A DNA stretch of 27,196 bases from JALONO01 sp038209965. GTDB lineage: Bacteria; Bacteroidota; Bacteroidia; Cytophagales; Thermoflexibacteraceae. Positions 16,010-22,228 of the stretch are shown piece after piece. The translations under genes were made by a program, and so were the position numbers. The notes beneath the pieces were generated by a model. It worked only from the letters and a program-made list of their open reading frames with translations, was not told where the DNA came from and ran no database searches. Location: the NCBI GenBank assembly GCA_038209965.1, contig JBBQXF010000067.1:1-27196 (forward strand), read 5' to 3'. Each line of letters starts with the position of its first letter. Positions within the stretch are counted from its first letter, which is position 1.

Positions 16010-17212
16010 ATGAACAAACAACTAGCACACTTTTTTGCGGTTGCGCAAAAACCTGAACGCCTGATCATTGGCCTGATGAGCGGCACCTCGGTCGACGGCC
16101 TGGACGTGGCACTTTGCCGTTTTCGGGGCAATGGAATGGATGCCCGCCCCGAACTTCTGGCGTTTTGTACCGTTCCTTATGATCCCGATTTCAAGGCCGA
16201 GATCAAATCAGTATTTGCCAAACGCGAGGCTGACCTCGAAAAAGTAACCCTGCTCCATCCTTGGATTGCCCTCAAACACGCCGAGATCGTCCTTGATTGC
16301 TTGCAAAAATGGCAGTATTCACCAAGTGACATTGATTTGATCGCCAGTCATGGGCAAACGATTTACCACGCGCCCGAACGGCTGCACCACCAAGCCAAAT
16401 TTGGCAACGCCACTTTGCAAATTGGCGACGGCGATCATTTGGCCGTTGCAACGGGCATCATCACGCTGAGCGATTTCCGCCAAAAACACATTGCGGCCGG
16501 GGGCGAAGGTGCGCCGTTGGCCGCCTATGGCGATTTTCTCATCTTTTCCCAAACCGGCGAAAACCGGATCATGCTCAACATGGGAGGGATTGCAAACTTT
16601 ACCCATTTGCCGGGCAGCCTAAACGCCGACGAAGTATTTTCCACCGATGTGGGCCCGGGCAACACGCTCATGGATGCGTATATCCAAACCCATTTTCCCG
16701 GCCGGTTTTTTGATGAAAACGCCCAAGTGGCTGCTTCGGGGCAGGTCGTGGAGCCACTGCTTCACGCGCTCAAAGATGACCCGTTTTTTGCGGCTGACTT
16801 CCCCAAAACTACTGGCCCCGAGCTGTTTAGTTTACGATACCTGCACGCCGCCCAAACCAAGTCCAACACGTTGACGCTCCCAGTGGCCGATGTAATGGCC
16901 ACGCTCAACCGGTTTTCGGCCGACACGATCGCCGAAGCGGTACAACGGGCTTTTCAAGACCGCCATGACTTCGTGATCTACATGAGTGGCGGTGGAATGC
17001 ACAATCCGCTGCTGGTGAACCACTTGAAGGCCCAGCTTCCCAGTTGTCAGTTCCGGGACACCAGTGCGCTGACCATCCACCCCGATGCCAAAGAAGCCGT
17101 ACTATTTGCCGTGCTGGCCAACGAGTGCGTGAGTGGCGGATCGGTCAACTACGGGACCGGACGCAACGGCATCCCGAATGTATCAATGGGCAAAGTAAGT
17201 TTTCCGGGTTGA
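16010..17212 (+). CDS. anmK: Anhydro-N-acetylmuramic acid kinase
   Basis: Phosphorylates 1,6-anhydro-N-acetylmuramic acid while opening the anhydro ring, giving MurNAc-6-phosphate, in cell-wall recycling. The 400 residues show the ATP-binding GLMSGTSVDGLD near the N terminus, ASHGQTIYH, IGDGDHLA, NMGGIANFT, STDVGPGNTLMD and SGGGMHNPLL, all family blocks. The start at 16010 (MNKQLAHFFAVA) is chosen over a TTG 24 codons upstream because the extension is not conserved-looking. Its stop is one base away from the stop of the convergent glycosyltransferase gene. No murQ or transporter is adjacent. Family assignment is firm. Confidence 0.96.
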   Translation: MNKQLAHFFAVAQKPERLIIGLMSGTSVDGLDVALCRFRGNGMDARPELLAFCTVPYDPDFKAEIKSVFAKREADLEKVTLLHPWIALKHAEIVLDCLQKWQYSPSDIDLIASHGQTIYHAPERLHHQAKFGNATLQIGDGDHLAVATGIITLSDFRQKHIAAGGEGAPLAAYGDFLIFSQTGENRIMLNMGGIANFTHLPGSLNADEVFSTDVGPGNTLMDAYIQTHFPGRFFDENAQVAASGQVVEPLLHALKDDPFFAADFPKTTGPELFSLRYLHAAQTKSNTLTLPVADVMATLNRFSADTIAEAVQRAFQDRHDFVIYMSGGGMHNPLLVNHLKAQLPSCQFRDTSALTIHPDAKEAVLFAVLANECVSGGSVNYGTGRNGIPNVSMGKVSFPG

Positions 17213-17213
17213 T

Positions 17214-18530
17214 TTAAGCTCGTTCGGCGGTTACTTCGTCGAGCAACGCCGCAATTTTGCCCGTCAAGAGCTGGTTGGTGTACTGATAAATCTGGTCAGT
17301 GGTTTGGCTGGGGATTATGCCCTCCGACTGGTAACTGCGGAAATACGTCAGGAGCCGGGCCTTGATGCCCTCCAAATCTGAGTGGGCCACCGCGTCACCG
17401 GCGCCCGTTTGTCGCAAAATATTGTCCACATCGCTGCCGGGTGGGCCAAGGCAGATGACCGGGCGGCGCGCTGCCAAATATTCAAACAATTTGCCGGGAA
17501 TCCGGCCCTTGGCATTGTCGGCCTTGTTGAGCAGCAGCAGGAGCACTTGGGAATTGCACCCCGCCCTCAGGGCATCGGCCCGCTTCACTTGCTTGGCAAT
17601 GCGCACCATAGACTCCACTCGAAAATGAACGATGGAATTTCTGACACTCTGGTCGATCTGACCGATTAATTGAAGGCAAAACAATTCTTTGAAACCGGGC
17701 ACTTGGCTGGCCAGTTCGGCCATGGCAACAAAGAGTTGTTCGGGATTGCGGTCGTCGCCGATCAGGCCAGGGTGGGTGAGGGTAAATTTCCAGTCAGGGG
17801 CAAAATTGAGGCCCCGGAAATCATCTTCATCAAATCCCCATGGAATGACCGAGATCTTTTTGCCGCCAATGCTGGCCAGATCGCGTCGCCAAGTCTCACT
17901 CACTATCACCGTGCGATCAGCAGTGCGCAGGGCTTCCTGCTCTAACCGGTGGTGTTTCTGATCGGCCCACGGGGTGAGGATGAGCCGCTGATAATAGTCC
18001 ACTTGGGTCCACGGATCTTGAAAATCGGCTACCCAAGGCAAGCCGGTAGCTTGTTTCACCCGGCAAGCAATCATGGTGTTGGTGTGGGGCGGCCCGTCCG
18101 AAAAAATGGCATCCACCGGATTTTCTTTGAGCCACTGGACCAAGAAACGGACCGATGGTTTGATCCACAGGGCACGGGCATCGGGAATGAAAAAATTACT
18201 GCGGATAAATACCGATATTTTGTGTTTCAGGGAGCCCGCATCGGTGGCCGCCACCAAATCGTTGTTCACGTTGGCTGCCGGAGCTTTGCCGGTGAACAAT
18301 TTGTAAAACGAATAAGGCTCGATAATGGGCTGCCTGAGCACCGTCATCCCGGCGGGGATGTCTTTAAAATTGCCTTCCTCATGGCCAGGATAATGGGCAT
18401 CTTTGGCGGTATAGACAATCGGCTCCCAGCCAAATTGCCGCAAATACTTAGCAATTTTGAGGCAGCGCAACACGCCAATCCCGCCGCTGGGAGGCCAATA
18501 ATAGGAAATGATGAGGACTTTTTTGGGCAT
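17214..18530 (-). CDS. Glycosyltransferase, GT-B fold (GT4-like)
   Basis: A 438-residue cytosolic glycosyltransferase using a nucleotide-sugar donor. The N-terminal domain begins with the SYYWPPSGGIGVLR glycine-rich loop typical of GT4-like enzymes. The middle contains WVADFQDPWT and ISVIPWGFDEDDF. The donor-binding block KLFEYLAARRPVICLGP holds the conserved Glu and lies about 80 residues from the end. The start at 18530 is fixed by MPKKVLIISYYW; the 19 open codons before it are not conserved-looking. It is co-directional with ppa and a second glycosyltransferase, which suggests an envelope polysaccharide role. The acceptor and linkage are unknown. Confidence 0.88.
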   Translation of the reverse strand: MPKKVLIISYYWPPSGGIGVLRCLKIAKYLRQFGWEPIVYTAKDAHYPGHEEGNFKDIPAGMTVLRQPIIEPYSFYKLFTGKAPAANVNNDLVAATDAGSLKHKISVFIRSNFFIPDARALWIKPSVRFLVQWLKENPVDAIFSDGPPHTNTMIACRVKQATGLPWVADFQDPWTQVDYYQRLILTPWADQKHHRLEQEALRTADRTVIVSETWRRDLASIGGKKISVIPWGFDEDDFRGLNFAPDWKFTLTHPGLIGDDRNPEQLFVAMAELASQVPGFKELFCLQLIGQIDQSVRNSIVHFRVESMVRIAKQVKRADALRAGCNSQVLLLLLNKADNAKGRIPGKLFEYLAARRPVICLGPPGSDVDNILRQTGAGDAVAHSDLEGIKARLLTYFRSYQSEGIIPSQTTDQIYQYTNQLLTGKIAALLDEVTAERA

Positions 18531-18635
18531 GTTCGGTAATTTTCTTGGGGTTATAAGTCCGGGCCAACAAAAATCCCGACCAGCCAAGTGCTGATCAACA
18601 AAAAATGGCCCATTCCACCCACGCTGGGGCAGTGC

Positions 18636-19172
18636 TTAATACGGCCGGATTTTTTCTTGATAATCTTTGATGGCTTGGGCCACGATCCGGTGAGCGATGT
18701 CCACATCCTCAAAATCTTCGACAATCACCGATTTTTTCTCCAACTTTTTATAATCTTCGAAAAAGCTTTTGAGCTCTTGGATCGTGTGGGGAGGCAATTC
18801 TTTGATGCTGCTCAAGTGGCTAAAACTCACGTCATTGGCCGCTACGGCAATGATTTTGTCGTCGGCCGCTCCGTTGTCCAGCATCCGCATCACCCCGATC
18901 ACTTTGGCTTCCACCACGCAGAGTGGCTGCAAATCGATGAGCGACATGACCAAAATGTCCAACGGATCGCCATCATCACAATACGTGCGGGGGATAAAAC
19001 CATAATTGGTGGGGTAATAGACCGACGAGTAGAGCACCCGATCCAAGCGCAAGAGGCCCGAATCTTTGTCGAGTTCATATTTGGCCCGCGATCCTTTGGG
19101 GATCTCAATGATGGATTGCACCACTTCGGGATAGCGTTTGCCAATGCTGACATTGTGCCAAGGATTCATCAT
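18636..19172 (-). CDS. ppa: Inorganic pyrophosphatase (family I)
   Basis: Hydrolyses pyrophosphate to phosphate and so pulls biosynthetic reactions forward; cytosolic and magnesium dependent. The 178 residues contain the signature DDGDPLDILV with its three metal-binding aspartates, the substrate block IPKGSRAKYELDKDSG, the YPTNYGFIP block, and DIAHRIVAQAIKDYQEKI at the C terminus. The start is at 19172 or at the adjacent Met at 19169. A perfect TAnnTTTG element lies 49 bases upstream. It sits between two glycosyltransferase genes, whose reactions do not themselves make pyrophosphate, so the link is probably incidental. Confidence 0.97.
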   Translation of the reverse strand: MMNPWHNVSIGKRYPEVVQSIIEIPKGSRAKYELDKDSGLLRLDRVLYSSVYYPTNYGFIPRTYCDDGDPLDILVMSLIDLQPLCVVEAKVIGVMRMLDNGAADDKIIAVAANDVSFSHLSSIKELPPHTIQELKSFFEDYKKLEKKSVIVEDFEDVDIAHRIVAQAIKDYQEKIRPY

Positions 19173-19221
19173 GGTATTGGATAAGTGAAATGGTGAAAAC
19201 AAGCTTAAATCTTGTAATTGC

Positions 19222-19229
19222 CAAAGGTA
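19222..19229 (-). promoter_or_regulatory. Candidate -7 promoter element of ppa
   Basis: The minus strand reads TACCTTTG, a perfect TAnnTTTG, 49 bases before the ppa start and downstream of the inverted repeats that follow the GT2 gene. No -33 TTTG is seen. Confidence 0.45.
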
Positions 19230-19277
19230 CTACAAATCGGCACAGACTTTCGCTGGGGATCGGTTAACAAAATATAC

Positions 19278-19325
19278 TTGTTCATCAATTGATGGTGAAC
19301 AAGGGGGCAGCCCCACGGCTGGGCC
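19278..19325 (-). terminator. Two inverted repeats after the GT2 gene (possible terminator/operator)
   Basis: A hairpin CAGCC-CCAC-GGCTG (19308-19321) lies just past the GT2 stop. Next comes a 25-base palindromic element, TTGTTCA and TGAACAA arms (19278-19302) around the perfect 12-base palindrome CATCAATTGATG. On the minus strand the second element is followed by AT-rich GTATATTTTGTT. Together they could end the GT2 transcript ahead of the ppa promoter. The perfect palindrome could equally be a dimeric regulator site. Confidence 0.4.
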
Positions 19326-19333
19326 AACACTGT

Positions 19334-20212
19334 TCAGATCTGTTGGTAATTTTTATACTCAAATGGGCGGATCCCGGTGAGTTTTTCCCAGCGATAAAGC
19401 AGCCAGTCCCGGGGCCGCATTTTTTGTTGGCCTTCGGCAAAATCGAGCTTCCAGTCGGCGGCAGCCACCCGCTGCTGCATCGTCGCGGGGTGCGTGCCCA
19501 CAAAGCGCCCTACTGAATCGATGGCGGAGTAGTCATATAAATCTTCGGCACTCACATTTTTTTTCACCCATTCGTCGGAGTGCCAGAGTTTATGAAACGT
19601 TTTTTGCTTTTCTTGTTGGTAATAGGGGTCTTTTACCCATCCGTAATGGTAAATTTGGGCATCAATCAATTTAACCTTGAGCTTTTGGTCGTTGCGACGG
19701 AAGCCCTGGGCATCGCGGTAAGAGCGGATTTGTGGGTCATTGCGAACGATCCGGATTTCGTGGCGGTACCACCGGCGCGAGTCGCCCACGTAGGCGTAGC
19801 TGCCATAAAAGTGGGTGTAGGGAAACAGCAGCCCCTCCACTTGGGGCTGATCGCGGTACTGATCGGCGGCCTGACGGATGCCCGCCAAGTATTTTTCGTG
19901 GACCACCTCGTCAGCTTGGAGGTAAAAACCCCAGTCGGCAGTGGGGGCAACGGCGGCAAACGCTTTGTCGGTCTCGATGGCCAGTACGCGGCCGCCCTCG
20001 CGCAGGCGATCGTCCCACTGGGAATGGAGGATGCGGATCTTGGGCGAACCGATGGATTGGATCAACCCAAGCGTATCGTCCTCCGAATCGCCCAAACAAA
20101 CCACAAACTCATCGCAAATGGGCAGAATGGACGTGATCGACTCAACCACGGGATAGTCGTACTTGAGCGCGTTCCTCACGATGGTGAATCCGCTGATTTT
20201 GGCCTGGGTCAT
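19334..20212 (-). CDS. Glycosyltransferase family 2-like protein
   Basis: A 292-residue GT-A type glycosyltransferase. The N terminus KISGFTIVRNALKYDYPV is the standard nucleotide-sugar binding strand, and LQADEVVHE carries the acidic metal-binding residues. The blocks FYGSYAYVGDSRRWYRHEIR and IYHYGWVKDP match a family that I know as widespread in Bacteroidota. The start at 20212 is preferred over one 22 codons earlier, because it begins directly at the conserved strand. It is separated from ppa by two inverted repeats. The product is unknown; a surface glycan is the natural guess given the second glycosyltransferase beyond ppa. Confidence 0.88.
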   Translation of the reverse strand: MTQAKISGFTIVRNALKYDYPVVESITSILPICDEFVVCLGDSEDDTLGLIQSIGSPKIRILHSQWDDRLREGGRVLAIETDKAFAAVAPTADWGFYLQADEVVHEKYLAGIRQAADQYRDQPQVEGLLFPYTHFYGSYAYVGDSRRWYRHEIRIVRNDPQIRSYRDAQGFRRNDQKLKVKLIDAQIYHYGWVKDPYYQQEKQKTFHKLWHSDEWVKKNVSAEDLYDYSAIDSVGRFVGTHPATMQQRVAAADWKLDFAEGQQKMRPRDWLLYRWEKLTGIRPFEYKNYQQI

Positions 20213-20534
20213 GGGCAAATTTCCAAACTTTTGGGCGATTATCCCAAAAAGTAAGGCGTTTTTTGGTTGGTCGGTCATTGTCCGTCCCGATTTTGCCCGA
20301 TCTACAAATCAGGACCAGAGTGAGGCCGGAAAGTTGTGGCTGCCATTATTGGGGTGCTTGTGTCAGAACAAAACCCAAAGTGGCCGGGCGATCGGAAACC
20401 GAGCAAATTTTGAAAACCAAGGCTTTAAGTCGGTTCAACCGGCCCAAACATTTTAATCTTGGCAATAAACTGGGCGTAGTATTTTCCGCTTTGCCTTTCC
20501 CAGCTTGCCCGCCAACCAACCGCTAAAGCAAAAA
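20213..20534. other. Intergenic stretch with no convincing gene
   Basis: These 322 bases lie between the GT2 start and the end of the broken STAS-like gene. I see only shadow reading frames, a short palindrome CGGTTCAACCG at 20431-20441, and no perfect TAnnTTTG on the minus strand for the GT2 gene. The first 66 bases on the GT2 side could encode an N-terminal extension of that protein. The cysteine-free promoter question for GT2 stays open: its transcript may start here with a non-consensus promoter. Confidence 0.5.
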
Positions 20535-20962
20535 CTAGGCTTTGGGGACTTCGGGGTTACCACCTAACCACGCGCTGGCTTTTTCGCTGGCATCAAAGAA
20601 CTGGGTTTCCGAGGCATCCAAAGCGGCCGGTTCGGCAAAGGTTAGTTCGATCGATAGCATTAAAAAAAATCGTCAGGAAGAACAAAAGCAATTTTTCTCA
20701 CCCCGGGCACGTATCGCGGCACGATGGCCCCATCGTGCCAACTTTGCATCGCTAGATCCAACACCGAATGACCCAGCCGCGAATCCACCATAAAACTATT
20801 TGGATGGTATTCTTCCACCAGCTCAGCCCATTTTTCCAAATATGACCTCAAATCCGCCTCCCGAAAATCGTATTGGTTGGGCCATTTGACTGCCATTGTT
20901 TTGGGGTTATTGCCAACATAAACCTAGCCAGTACTGGTCTTCCAAATAGGTGTGCCGTTCAT
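20535..20962 (-). pseudogene. Small STAS/SpoIIAA-like protein, interrupted by a T8 frameshift and an upstream in-frame stop
   Basis: The intact piece (20896-20660) encodes 78 residues ending GVRKIAFVLPDDFF and stops right after a run of eight T (minus strand; A run 20662-20669). If one T is read twice, the frame continues LMLSIELTFAEPA and through TQFFDASEKASAWL to a TAG at 20535-20537, giving about 120 residues. This matches a small Bacteroidota protein family I remember, with a helix, a PRY..GVRK.AFV strand and a C-terminal (Y/F)FD-x-x-E-x-A-x-x-WL helix. The same frame also continues upstream to an ATG at 20962, through a TAG at 20924-20926, with beta-strand-like sequence VYVGNNPKTMAVKWPN after the stop. 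A perfect -7 promoter element lies 79 bases before that ATG. Two lesions suggest decay; the T8 run alone could instead be slippage or a base-calling error. Confidence 0.6.
20662..20669 (-). other. T8 homopolymer at the frame switch (possible -1 slippery site)
   Basis: In the zero frame the codons are GAT TTT TTT TAA, so the heptamer T-TTT-TTT fits the canonical X-XXY-YYZ slippery pattern, with the stop codon immediately after. The stop also overlaps an ATG (TAATG, 20658-20662) that opens the downstream frame, so re-initiation could also yield a separate 41-residue piece. Confidence 0.5.
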
Positions 20963-21041
20963 GGGGTAGCAAAGAAAATGGCTTTCGCTTTAGAGATAAC
21001 TCGGTACACTCATCTGCCCAACCCTAAAGATGCCCCTTTGA

Positions 21042-21049
21042 CAAATATA
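21042..21049 (-). promoter_or_regulatory. Candidate -7 promoter element of the broken STAS-like gene
   Basis: The minus strand reads TATATTTG, a perfect TAnnTTTG, 79 bases upstream of the ATG at 20962. No -33 TTTG is seen. Its presence favours the longer gene model starting at 20962 over the ATG at 20896. Confidence 0.4.
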
Positions 21050-21118
21050 GTGCACAAGTGTCGAAGCCGCGGGCTGCAACCGGCTCAGCGTTCAAAAATC
21101 TCATTACTGTAAAAGCTC

Positions 21119-21145
21119 TTGAAAATCAGCAGATTACGGGCTTAC
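21119..21145 (+). repeat. Copy B of a 27-base dispersed repeat
   Basis: It begins TTGAAAATCA and ends CTTAC, and is identical to 15819-15845 at 23 of 27 positions. Its last bases include the stop codon of the LysM gene (minus strand TAA at 21142-21144). Unlike copy A it does not form a perfect hairpin. Confidence 0.4.
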
Positions 21146-21999
21146 TTTTCGTAGGTGATTTCAATTGGGAACTGCTCGTTGATAATGCCGATGGAGCGGC
21201 AGGCTGACCGGGACAATTTGACCATCACCTTCTTCTCGGAGTCAAGGTCGGGGAGCTTGCCAATTACCTTGGCAAAAACCACTGCTCCAGAACTGGGATT
21301 GTACACCCGCAACACCGAACCAATGGGGGCTTTGCGGTGCAGGGCCACCATCATGGGCACGTTCACCCGCGAGATCATTTCTCCCATGCCCTTTTCGCGC
21401 ACGAAGATGCCGGAGCCTTTGGGGGCTTCCGAAACAAGGTTGGGACTATTGGCCGCCTCGGAGAGCGCCAGTTTTTGGTTAACCTGTAACAAGTTGCTTT
21501 TCAACTGGTTCCAGCTCATCAAATCTCCCAGTTTCAGCCCGTAGCGCACCGCAATTTTAGACAGGGTTTCGCCTTCTTGCACAGTATGCTGCCCGCTGGC
21601 CGGGATGGCCATGACTGTCAGGCTGGCGGGCAAAAAATTGGGGGAAGTTGCCGCCAGTTTGGTGAACGGGGCGGCACTTAAGACTGGGGCGGCTTTTTTT
21701 TGATCAATGACCCAGATCGCCTGCCCCTCTCGAATGTTATCGGCATTTTTGAGCTTGTTCAACCGCAGCAGATCAGCGGTCCGCATCCCGAACTTGGCCG
21801 CAATGCCGCTCATGGTTTCGCCATACTTGATCTTGTACGATTGTTTGTGTTTGTCCTCGTCATCATTCAGACTGGGCCGGCTGCCAATAATGACTTGTCG
21901 GAACTTCGTTTTGGCCCATCCGTTGGCCAGCACAAAATTTGGTTGACCAATCAGCAAAGCTAAAATAAGATAAAGCGAGAATAGGATAGTACGTTTCAT
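21142..21999 (-). CDS. Secreted LysM protein with RlpA-like C-terminal domain
   Basis: A 285-residue exported cell-wall protein. The signal peptide MKRTILFSLYLILALLIGQP is followed by a likely cleavage near VLANG. Two LysM peptidoglycan-binding repeats follow: YKIKYGETMSGIAAKFGM at about residues 53-98 and HTVQEGETLSKIAVRYGL at about 138-182, each with the G-E-T turn. The last 90 residues, with ALHRKAPIGSVLRVYNPSS and KVMVKLSRSACRSIG, match the double-psi beta-barrel type (RlpA-like) domain that ends many Bacteroidota LysM proteins. It probably binds or remodels peptidoglycan in the periplasm. Divergent from the EboD-like gene. No clear promoter element was found: the nearest, TTTATTTG on the minus strand, misses one base. 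Confidence 0.9.
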   Translation of the reverse strand: MKRTILFSLYLILALLIGQPNFVLANGWAKTKFRQVIIGSRPSLNDDEDKHKQSYKIKYGETMSGIAAKFGMRTADLLRLNKLKNADNIREGQAIWVIDQKKAAPVLSAAPFTKLAATSPNFLPASLTVMAIPASGQHTVQEGETLSKIAVRYGLKLGDLMSWNQLKSNLLQVNQKLALSEAANSPNLVSEAPKGSGIFVREKGMGEMISRVNVPMMVALHRKAPIGSVLRVYNPSSGAVVFAKVIGKLPDLDSEKKVMVKLSRSACRSIGIINEQFPIEITYEK

Positions 22000-22020
22000 A
22001 GTCCGTCATCAATGTAATTG

Positions 22021-22212
22021 CTAAATTAAATTCTTTTCTAAGTAATTGCAAATAAATCTTTTAAACTTTTCATCTTCAATTAATACTCTAAGGAAATCAG
22101 GCAATTGGCCTGCTGCCCAAACGCGTGTTTTTAACCCCGCCTTTTTAGCTCTCCGTGCCACGCGGCCATGCACCAATCCGAACTTTTGGCGTAACTTACG
22201 GTTAGAGAACAA
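22021..22212 (-). CDS. Possible small basic protein or gene fragment (doubtful)
   Basis: The open frame encodes up to 63 residues from a TTG at 22212 and stays open without any ATG to 22266, inside the start of the EboD-like gene. The peptide is very basic in its first half (RKLRQKFGLVHGRVARRAKK) and ends in an amphipathic helix-like FKRFICNYLEKNLI. Codon use is AT-richer than in the neighbours. I do not recognise it. It could be a fragment of an acquired gene, a genuine small protein, or chance, since the opposite strand is also open here. Confidence 0.22.
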   Translation of the reverse strand: MFSNRKLRQKFGLVHGRVARRAKKAGLKTRVWAAGQLPDFLRVLIEDEKFKRFICNYLEKNLI

Positions 22213-22228
22213 AATACCATTGTGTTCT

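Noticed and set aside
17949..18539. Plus-strand frame of 196 codons
   Set aside because: Antisense to the GT-B glycosyltransferase; no domain pattern.
18588..19184. Plus-strand frame of 198 codons
   Set aside because: Antisense to ppa, rich in His and Phe as expected of a shadow.
20431..20450. GGTTCAA resembling the T-loop of a tRNA
   Set aside because: The flanking bases do not form a 5-base T-stem and no acceptor or anticodon arm can be drawn.
20873..21112. Plus-strand frame of 79 codons across the broken STAS-like gene and its upstream gap
   Set aside because: It has no recognisable features, and the minus-strand frame here has a promoter element and family-like sequence.
22046..22228. 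61-codon N-terminal extension of the EboD-like protein
   Set aside because: AT-rich and unlike the family N terminus, which begins at MSLIEQSF.
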